Shown here piece by piece: positions 38,794-45,148 of a stretch of DNA of 45,148 nt (position 1 is the first letter of the stretch; each line of letters opens with the position of its first letter). The translations under genes and the position numbers were made by a program. The stretch comes from Mycolicibacterium stellerae. Lineage in GTDB: Bacteria; Actinomycetota; Actinomycetes; Mycobacteriales; Mycobacteriaceae. Where the stretch lies: NCBI RefSeq assembly GCF_003719305.1, contig NZ_RARC01000043.1, positions 1-45,148 on the forward strand, written 5' to 3'. The notes under the pieces are model-generated. The model did no database searches. It was not told the DNA's origin and was given only the letters and a program-made list of their open reading frames with translations.

Positions 38794-41700
38794 TCACTCC
38801 GCAGACAGATCGACGAGACCGAGTTCCACAGACGCCGAGGAAGATTCGTCCTCTGCGCGTCGGGTGACCATCGCTTCCCGGACCACTTCCATGATTGCGA
38901 CACCGAACCGCTCCGTGAGCGCTTCCACCTTGGCCCGCTGCACCCGTCGGGTGTCATACCACCAGTCGACGTGCAGGCCTCCCGAGGAACGATAGACCCG
39001 CACCTCGATCGGATGCCCAAGACCAGGGACCTTGTCGCGCACCGACATCGCGGTGTCGACGTCAACCTCGACGGGTCCGCCGGTCGACGGCAAGTCGGGA
39101 ATCATGCCTTGATTGGACAAGTAGATCTCGGCTGGAGCGTTGCGGCCCAGTGATCGGGCGGTCGGCGCGTGCAGGTACCGCAGCAATCCATGTCCGATTC
39201 CATGATGCGGAACGGCGGTCAGGGTCGCATGCACGCCGTCCAGCACCTGGACGGCATCGGCGTGCTCGCGGCTGACGCACTCGAGCCCCACCGGGTAGAT
39301 CGTCGAGAAGCCGCCGACGGTGCGACGCGGATCGACATCCGGCTTGAGAACCGACCTGCCGTCCCCGGCCAGATCGATGGCGGCAACGCCTTCGCCTACC
39401 GTGTGCGCGAGTGTTCTGGCCAGCGCCGCGAGCAGCACTTCCTCGATCGTGAACTGGAACATCCGTCGTACCCGGTCGATTTCGTCGGCTTCCTCGGAAG
39501 TCAGACTCGATGGCAGTCGCACGAGATCATCGGTGCTTGGTGGTTCGTCGGCATCGTCGTCCGCGACGCGCAGCCTCGGGCCCGCGGTGGTGTCCAGCCA
39601 GTACTCACGACTCTCGAGCACGGCCGGATGACTGGTGAGCGTGGTGCAACGCTTCGACCACTCCTCCCACGTCGTGCCCGCCGGTGTCAGCACGATGTCC
39701 TGACCTGCGAGCTGCTGCGTGAACGCGGTCAGCAGATCGGTGAGCAGGATCTCGCGCGATGGGCCGTCGGCCACCAGTTCCAGGACGGTGATCGCGAGAT
39801 ACCGCGGCTCGCCTCGAGAGTCCGAGATGTAGGTCGCCCTCAACGGTCGAGACAGCTCCCCGCCGCGGACGTCGTCGGCGATCATCTCGAGCACCGCCTC
39901 GCGCTCCTGCGCGCTACCGGGTGCGATTCCGGGCGCCAGCGTCTGCTGAGACACCTCGACGGATTCCTCCGGTGCGCCGACACGTTGCTCCCACGCTCCA
40001 GCACGTTCGACGATTCGCAGCCGCAACGCGTCGTGATGGTTGGTCACCGCGGTCAGCACCGCCTCGACATCGCCGACACCGACGGTGGGACCGATGGCCA
40101 GCAACAGCGGGACCCGCCAACGGTCGGGTTCGCGTATCCCGTTCTCGAAGAACTGGACCATGCTCGGAGGCACGGGGTGACTCACGTCAGCACCGGTCGG
40201 CAGGATCGCCAGGCCGCCCGTGGCATACCGGGCCACGAGCGACGACGCCAGACTCGACACGTTCGGGTGGTCGTAGAGATCCTGCGGCGTCAACTCGAGC
40301 CCTTGGTTCGTCGCGCTCATCGCGACACCGATCGCAAGCAGTGAATCGCCGCCGATGTCGAAGAAGTTGTCCGTCAACCCGACCGAAGGCACCCCGAGGC
40401 ATTCGGCGCAGATGCGTTGCAGCGTGGCCTCGATCTCCGCCTGGCCGTTCTTGCCGGTGCTCGACGCCGCGGCGGCTCCGGTCGAGACGTGCTCGGCCCC
40501 GTTGTGCGCCGGCTCGGCGACCCAGCCCGATGTCGTCCTCGGCTCGACCCAATGCTTCTGCCGGGCGAAGGGATAACCGGGCAACGACACACGCCGCGGC
40601 TGACCCGAAGACAGCCGTGACCAATCGACCTCGACACCAGCGGACCAGAGTTGGCCGAGGGCCAGTAGGAATACGTCACGGTCACTTCGGTTCTGGACCT
40701 GGTGACGCATGAGACGGACCGCGCGATGGCGAGCCGACCACTGCGGATGACGGATCGCAGACCCGGTCAAGGTGCCGCCAGGACCGACCTCGACGAGGAC
40801 GCGGGACGGGTTGGCGAGCATGACATCGAGCTCGTCGGCGAATTTCACGGTCGCCCGGATCTGGCGTGCCCACATCGCGGGGTCCCTGGCTTCGTCGTCG
40901 GTCATCCAGGAACCGGTGACGTTTGAAAGAAGCGGCGTATGCGGTGCGTTCAGCTCGACCTGTGACAAGAAGTCGGCGAACTCGGGAACCACCGGATCCA
41001 TCAGATATGAATGGAAGGCGTGGGCGGTCCTGACCCGGCGGGCGACAATCCCCTGCCGCTTCAGCTGGTTCTGGAACTTGAGGATGTCCTGCGGTGATCC
41101 CGCGACCACGCTGCTGCCCGGATCATTCACCGTGGCGATGTCGAGGCCCGGCGACAGATGTTCGGCGACCGCGTCCGGGCTCAACGGCACCGCGACCATC
41201 GCTCCCGCGGCGGATCCGTGCATCAGGCGCGCACGCGTCGCGACGACCCTGATCGCCGTCGGCAGGTCGAACACACCGGCCATGGTGGCCGCCACATATT
41301 CACCGATGCTGTGTCCGGCCAACGCCGAGGGCTCGACCCCGTAGGAGCGAATGAGCTGCCCGAGGGCGTACTCCACCGCGAACAGGGCCGGCTGGGCCCT
41401 GTCGGTGCGCTCCAAGTCCGAGCCGGCGGCGTCGAACAACTCATTGCGGAGATCGAATCCGAGCTCCGCAAGAAACCCGTCCGCACAAGCCTCGAAGTTC
41501 TGGGTGAACACCGGTTCGGACTCGTAGAGCCCGCGCGCCATCTCGACATGCTGTGCCCCTTGCCCGGGGAACAGAAAAACGACTCTGTCGGTGGCGGATT
41601 CGGCGCCCTCGACCGCCTCGGCGATGAAGATGTTGTCACTCTCCGCCGCCTGCAGAACGGCAGCGGCGTCCTGCTGGTCATGCACCACCGCCGCGAGTCT

Positions 41701-43215
41701 GAACTTCTCGTCGCGCCGCGCGGCCAGGGTGAAGGCGACATCGGAGAGGTCTCGCGGCTCGTCGCGACCCAATTCGGCACCCAGGGTGCTGCGGAAGTCC
41801 TCGAGCCCGTCGACGGATTTCGCCGAGAAACGGAGAACCTGTGGGCCCGAATGGGTCTGAGCCGACGCAGTGCCGGGCGCCTCCTCCACGACGAGGTGCA
41901 CGTTTGTGCCGCCGACGCCGAACGAGCTCACGCCTGCGCGCAGCGGGCCGTCCCACTTCCAATCGCGGTACTCACTCTGGATGACGAAGGGGCCCTGCTC
42001 GAGATTCAGTGCGGGGTTGGGGTTGGCGTAATGCAGCGACGCGGGGATCGCCCGATTCTGCAGGCACAGAATCGTCTTGATCAAGCCCGCAATTCCGGAC
42101 ACCTCAGCCAAGTGGCCGATATTGGACTTGACCGAGCCTACGGCGCATGGCCCCTGTCGATCCGTATCGGAGACACCGAAAGCCCTTCGCAGCCCTTCGA
42201 TCTCGATGGGATCGCCCAGCGGCGTTCCGGTTCCGTGCGTTTCGACATAGCTGATAGTCGATGAATCGACGTCTGCGACGGCATGCGCCTCGGCGATGAC
42301 ATCAGCTTGCGCGTCGCCGTTGGGTGCGGCGTAGGTCATCTTCTTCGACCCGTCGTTGTTGATCGCAGATCCCCTGATCACAGCGTGCACGCGATCACCG
42401 TCTTCCAGTGCCGCCTGCAAGGGCTTGAGCACAACCGCGGCGACGCCACTTCCGAAGACAGTGCCGTCGGCCTCGGCGTCGAACGGTCGGCAGCGCCCGA
42501 GCGGGGAGACCATCGAGCCGGGTTCATGCCAATAGCCGACCCGATGCGGGATACGTAGCGACACACCGCCTGCGAGGACCATGTCACACTCGCCGCTGAG
42601 CAGACTCTGGCACGCAGAATGAACCGCGACGAGCGAGGATGAGCACGCTGTTTGGACCGTCATGCTCGGCCCACGCAGGTTGAACAGATGCGATACCCGG
42701 GTGGCCAAATAGTCCTTGTCGTTGTACAGCGACATGTTGATCAGGTCGAAGGTCGCGCCCTGCGCCAGGATCTCGTTCGGATCGTGATGCGAGAGCAGGT
42801 TGTGCACCAGGTACATGCTGGACCCACTGGTCGCGTATACGCCGATCGAGCCGTCGAACTTGGCCGGGTCGTAGCCCGCGTCCTCGAACGCGTGCCAAGC
42901 TGTCTGCAGGAACAGCCGGTGTTGCGGGTCCATCATCTTTGCGGTCTGCGGCGGCATACCGAAGAACTCCGCGTCGAATTCATCCAGGCCGTCGATCAGC
43001 GGCGCACGCCGTACGTACAGTGGGTTGGCGAGCGACTCCGCAGTCACCCCGGCGGACGCGAGCTGTGCCTCCGACAGCGTGACTATCGATTCTTCGCCTC
43101 GGCGAAGGTTGTCCCAGAAAGCCGACGGCGTGTTGGCCCCTGGCAGTCTGGCCGCCATCCCAACCACGGCAATGGCGTTGGCCGGCAAGGACTCCGGCGA
43201 ACTGTTGTCGCTCAT
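38794..43215 (-). CDS. ppsE: PpsE-like type I polyketide synthase (KS-AT-ACP-C)
   Basis: A 1473-residue modular PKS. KS: active-site C191 (TACSSS), H327 (ETHGTGT) and H368 (KSNIGHL). AT: nucleophile S636 (GHSIGEY) and HAFH motif (732-735), typical of malonyl-type selectivity. ACP: phosphopantetheine serine S958 (FFDIGGDSL). A C-terminal condensation-like domain spans about 1015-1450. The same order without reduction domains, and the start ENAIAVVGMA-like pattern then RRGEESIVTLSE, are those of PpsE, the last PKS of phthiocerol synthesis, as is the following drrABC-papA5. In the condensation domain the HHxxxDG motif reads L1145-E-L-V-A-D-G, with no His, so it should not catalyse condensation in the usual way. 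ATG 43215 overlaps the upstream PKS stop by 4 nt. Confidence 0.92.
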   Translation of the reverse strand: MSDNSSPESLPANAIAVVGMAARLPGANTPSAFWDNLRRGEESIVTLSEAQLASAGVTAESLANPLYVRRAPLIDGLDEFDAEFFGMPPQTAKMMDPQHRLFLQTAWHAFEDAGYDPAKFDGSIGVYATSGSSMYLVHNLLSHHDPNEILAQGATFDLINMSLYNDKDYLATRVSHLFNLRGPSMTVQTACSSSLVAVHSACQSLLSGECDMVLAGGVSLRIPHRVGYWHEPGSMVSPLGRCRPFDAEADGTVFGSGVAAVVLKPLQAALEDGDRVHAVIRGSAINNDGSKKMTYAAPNGDAQADVIAEAHAVADVDSSTISYVETHGTGTPLGDPIEIEGLRRAFGVSDTDRQGPCAVGSVKSNIGHLAEVSGIAGLIKTILCLQNRAIPASLHYANPNPALNLEQGPFVIQSEYRDWKWDGPLRAGVSSFGVGGTNVHLVVEEAPGTASAQTHSGPQVLRFSAKSVDGLEDFRSTLGAELGRDEPRDLSDVAFTLAARRDEKFRLAAVVHDQQDAAAVLQAAESDNIFIAEAVEGAESATDRVVFLFPGQGAQHVEMARGLYESEPVFTQNFEACADGFLAELGFDLRNELFDAAGSDLERTDRAQPALFAVEYALGQLIRSYGVEPSALAGHSIGEYVAATMAGVFDLPTAIRVVATRARLMHGSAAGAMVAVPLSPDAVAEHLSPGLDIATVNDPGSSVVAGSPQDILKFQNQLKRQGIVARRVRTAHAFHSYLMDPVVPEFADFLSQVELNAPHTPLLSNVTGSWMTDDEARDPAMWARQIRATVKFADELDVMLANPSRVLVEVGPGGTLTGSAIRHPQWSARHRAVRLMRHQVQNRSDRDVFLLALGQLWSAGVEVDWSRLSSGQPRRVSLPGYPFARQKHWVEPRTTSGWVAEPAHNGAEHVSTGAAAASSTGKNGQAEIEATLQRICAECLGVPSVGLTDNFFDIGGDSLLAIGVAMSATNQGLELTPQDLYDHPNVSSLASSLVARYATGGLAILPTGADVSHPVPPSMVQFFENGIREPDRWRVPLLLAIGPTVGVGDVEAVLTAVTNHHDALRLRIVERAGAWEQRVGAPEESVEVSQQTLAPGIAPGSAQEREAVLEMIADDVRGGELSRPLRATYISDSRGEPRYLAITVLELVADGPSREILLTDLLTAFTQQLAGQDIVLTPAGTTWEEWSKRCTTLTSHPAVLESREYWLDTTAGPRLRVADDDADEPPSTDDLVRLPSSLTSEEADEIDRVRRMFQFTIEEVLLAALARTLAHTVGEGVAAIDLAGDGRSVLKPDVDPRRTVGGFSTIYPVGLECVSREHADAVQVLDGVHATLTAVPHHGIGHGLLRYLHAPTARSLGRNAPAEIYLSNQGMIPDLPSTGGPVEVDVDTAMSVRDKVPGLGHPIEVRVYRSSGGLHVDWWYDTRRVQRAKVEALTERFGVAIMEVVREAMVTRRAEDESSSASVELGLVDLSAE

Positions 43216-45115
43216 GTACGTATTCCCCTCTGTCGCCGCATCGATGCGCCTTGGCGTGCGGCGGCACGCTGATTAGCCTTCTCGCGAACGGCATCTACGG
43301 TGCTGTCCTGCCGGGCGAATCCGAGCTGAGTCATGACATTTCCGGTGATGTCGTTCAGTGAGGCACCCTGCAGGAGCAGGGCAACCGGTGGTTCGATGCC
43401 GAAGTCGTGCTGTGTGGCGTTCCTGATGCGCACCGCCATCAGCGAATCCAATCCGAGCTCGATCAGCGGCTGTGCCGGATTGAGCGCCGACGGGTCCGTG
43501 TAGCCCAGGATCGCGGCCAGGCGCGAGACCAGCCGATTTGTGATGATGTGCCCGGCCTCAGCAGGATCAAGATCTGCGACCCCTTGCAGACCTGCCCAGT
43601 CGTCACCATCGGCCGCCCGCTCGTCGTCGATGGTCGCCAACCCATCGATCATCCGAAGCGAAGCCCGCGTACGGTACGCGGTCGCCAGATGCGGCCAGTC
43701 AGCTTCCACCACGACGAAGCGGATCGGCGCCTCGGGAGCCATCACGGCAGAGAGCGCCCTGATGGCGACGCCGTCGTCCATCGGGTTGAGCCCGGAATCG
43801 ATGGTCGTCTGTCGATACTCTTCGGACTGGTTGTCGGCCAACGACTTCCAGAACCCCCAGTTGACAGTGGAAGCCGCAAGCCCTGCGGCGCGCCGCGCAT
43901 AGGCGAACGTATCGAGGAATGTGGTTGTCGCGGCGTAGTGGGCCAGCCACCGCGACCCCAACAGGCCCGAGATCGACGAGAACAGCACGAACTGGCGCAC
44001 CGGTTGCTTGACGGACAGGCGATGCACGACGGAGAGCGCGTCGATCTTGGGCCGGAACATCACATTGACGTCATCGTCGGTCATGTCGGCCAGCGTTACC
44101 GGGCCGCCGCCGAACGCGGCAAGGTAAATGCCTCCCAGCGGAGGAAGGTCCGTGCCGAACCGCGCGAACAGTGGCGCAATCGAGCGCTCGTCGGCCGCAT
44201 CGCCTGCCACGGTGATCAGGCTCGTCCCCTTGGCCGACAGCTTCCGGGCCAGTTCATCGAGGCGGTCACCCGGCTGCCGCGAGAGGGCGACTATCGTCGC
44301 GGCACCCATGTCGGCGAGCTGCTCGATCAGGTGGGGGCCGATGTTGCCGGTCGCGCCGACGACAAGATGACAAGTTTCTCTATCGATCTCGGCCGGCGCC
44401 GTCACCGGCGCGACGCGCTTGACAAGCCGCGGCACATGCCGCGCACCTGCGCGATACACCACCTGGTCCTCGCCGTCAGAGTTCGCGGCCTCGGCGAGCA
44501 CATAGCGTGCCGCCCGGTGTGTTGGGACCGATTCGTCGACGTCGATGACGCCGCCCCAGATTTCGGCGTGTTCCAACGCGAGCGTGCGACCAAGGCCCCA
44601 CAGCACGGCGTGCGCGGGATTGGCCCTGTCGCCCTCGGAGAGCGGTTGCGCATTTCGGGTGAGCAGGAACAGCTTCGGCTGATTCGCTGTCGTCGCTAGC
44701 GCGGTCGAGAGCCGCCTCGCTGCATTGAACAGCCGGTGGCCCTCCCGGGCATCCATCGAGTCGGGCGGAACCGCAGGCGCGTAGATCACCTTGTCGACAT
44801 CGGCGATCGCGGCGATGAGCGCTTCATCGTCACCGGTAGCCACCACGGTGACACGGGAGTCCCCGCCCACCGCGCGCCTGACCTCCGTGCCGAGGTCGGA
44901 GTCGGCGATCACAAGCCATGAACCGTGCACGGTGCTGTCCGCGGGCGACAGCTGTTGTTTCGGCCACGTCAGCTCGTAGTCCCATCCGTCCGGGATCAAA
45001 CGATCAGCCGCTAAGACCGTATTCTTCACTCCTCCAGCGCGTTTCGACTTATCCGGGTCGATAGTGATCCAGTGGCTGGTGTGGTGCCAGGGAGCGCCGG
45101 GGAGCACGGGGGCCG
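43212..45115 (-). CDS. Type I PKS module, C-terminal part (AT end-KR-ACP), DIM-type
   Basis: About 634 codons, 5' end cut off by the contig edge. The first visible residues, VLPGAPWHHTSHW, are the usual linker after an AT domain. A ketoreductase follows directly: structural half to about residue 225, then NADPH motif VGATGNIG, catalytic Ser in FSSISG and Tyr in HYAATT. An ACP comes next (IELGLDSLMAVRI) and a docking-like C-terminus. So the module is KS-AT-KR-ACP (KS and most of AT are inferred), with no dehydratase or enoylreductase. The M. tuberculosis gene in this position, ppsD, includes a dehydratase; in domain content this one is more like ppsA/ppsB. It overlaps the ppsE-like gene by 4 nt. 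Confidence 0.88.
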
Positions 45116-45148
45116 CTGTCCCCTATACACATCTGACGCTGCCGACGA
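45116..45148. other. Sequencing adapter (Nextera read adapter)
   Basis: The last 33 bases match the Nextera transposase adapter (mosaic-end complement, then ATCTGACGCTGCCGACGA), with two C-for-T differences in the mosaic-end part. This is library sequence, not genome. The truncated PKS gene thus ends at about 45115. Confidence 0.95.

Noticed and set aside
37026..39065. 679-codon version of DrrA starting inside ppsE
   Set aside because: The first 92 residues are an off-frame reading of the ppsE 3' end; ATG 38789 has a ribosome site and starts the family-like protein.
17..45115. tRNA, rRNA, CRISPR arrays, insertion sequences or phage genes
   Set aside because: I looked for repeats with regular spacers, transposase-like proteins and inverted terminal repeats and saw none.

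Overview
The window is a contig of high-GC actinobacterial DNA from a mycobacterium (Mycobacterium or Mycolicibacterium). The evidence is mycobacterial protein families (Apa-like secreted protein, PE-PPE-domain protein, PapA5-like acyltransferase, Pps-type polyketide synthases, DrrABC), near-full-length matches recalled from M. tuberculosis, and a gene order that mirrors M. tuberculosis Rv1860 to Rv1835c in reverse. Both ends (1-16 and 45116-45148) look like Nextera/Tn5 sequencing adapter, not genome, so the biological sequence is about 17-45115. No database search was possible; family names come from recognition of the translated sequences.

Region 1 (17-28.9 kb) is conserved core. In order: an apa-like partial gene, modC and modB (no modA beside them), an SDR protein with a degenerate active site, an F420-type LLM oxidoreductase, type II NADH dehydrogenase ndh, the urease operon (thioesterase, then ureA-B-C-F-G-D, minus strand), a rhodanese, a FhuF-like gene with an IdeR-type iron box that has no counterpart I recall at this place in M. 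tuberculosis, the blaI-blaR regulator/peptidase pair, gnd1, guaB1, a three-gene operon of two CorC/CNNM membrane proteins plus a conserved protein, malate synthase glcB, a membrane-anchored VWA-domain protein, a small secreted protein, an SDR, and a CocE/NonD hydrolase. Small envelope or lipid-binding type genes (DUF2505, SRPBCC, DoxX-like) follow.

Region 2 (29.4-45.1 kb) is a lipid-biosynthesis locus. Read on the minus strand, a PKS module (KS-AT-KR-ACP, cut by the contig end), a PpsE-like PKS, DrrA, DrrB, DrrC, a PapA5-like acyltransferase and a TcmP/Ppm1-type methyltransferase form one tightly packed operon. The order ppsE-drrABC-papA5 is that of the phthiocerol dimycocerosate (DIM/PDIM) locus of pathogenic mycobacteria, but the surroundings differ. 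The gene before ppsE has no dehydratase; drrA carries an extra transmembrane helix and a proline-rich tail; mas does not follow papA5. Instead there is a methyltransferase, a Baeyer-Villiger-type monooxygenase on the other strand, and a PE-PPE-domain (Chp-like) protein with an EF-hand-like loop. The likely reading is a machine for a DIM-related but different acylated polyketide: PKS makes the chain, PapA5 esterifies it, methyltransferase and monooxygenase may tailor it, DrrABC exports it, and the Chp-like protein may transfer acyl groups outside the membrane.

Other points of interest are a 50-codon, acidic and proline-rich upstream ORF translationally overlapping the CorC/CNNM operon (a possible Mg2+-sensing leader), several candidate leaderless promoters, and strong operator-like dyads.
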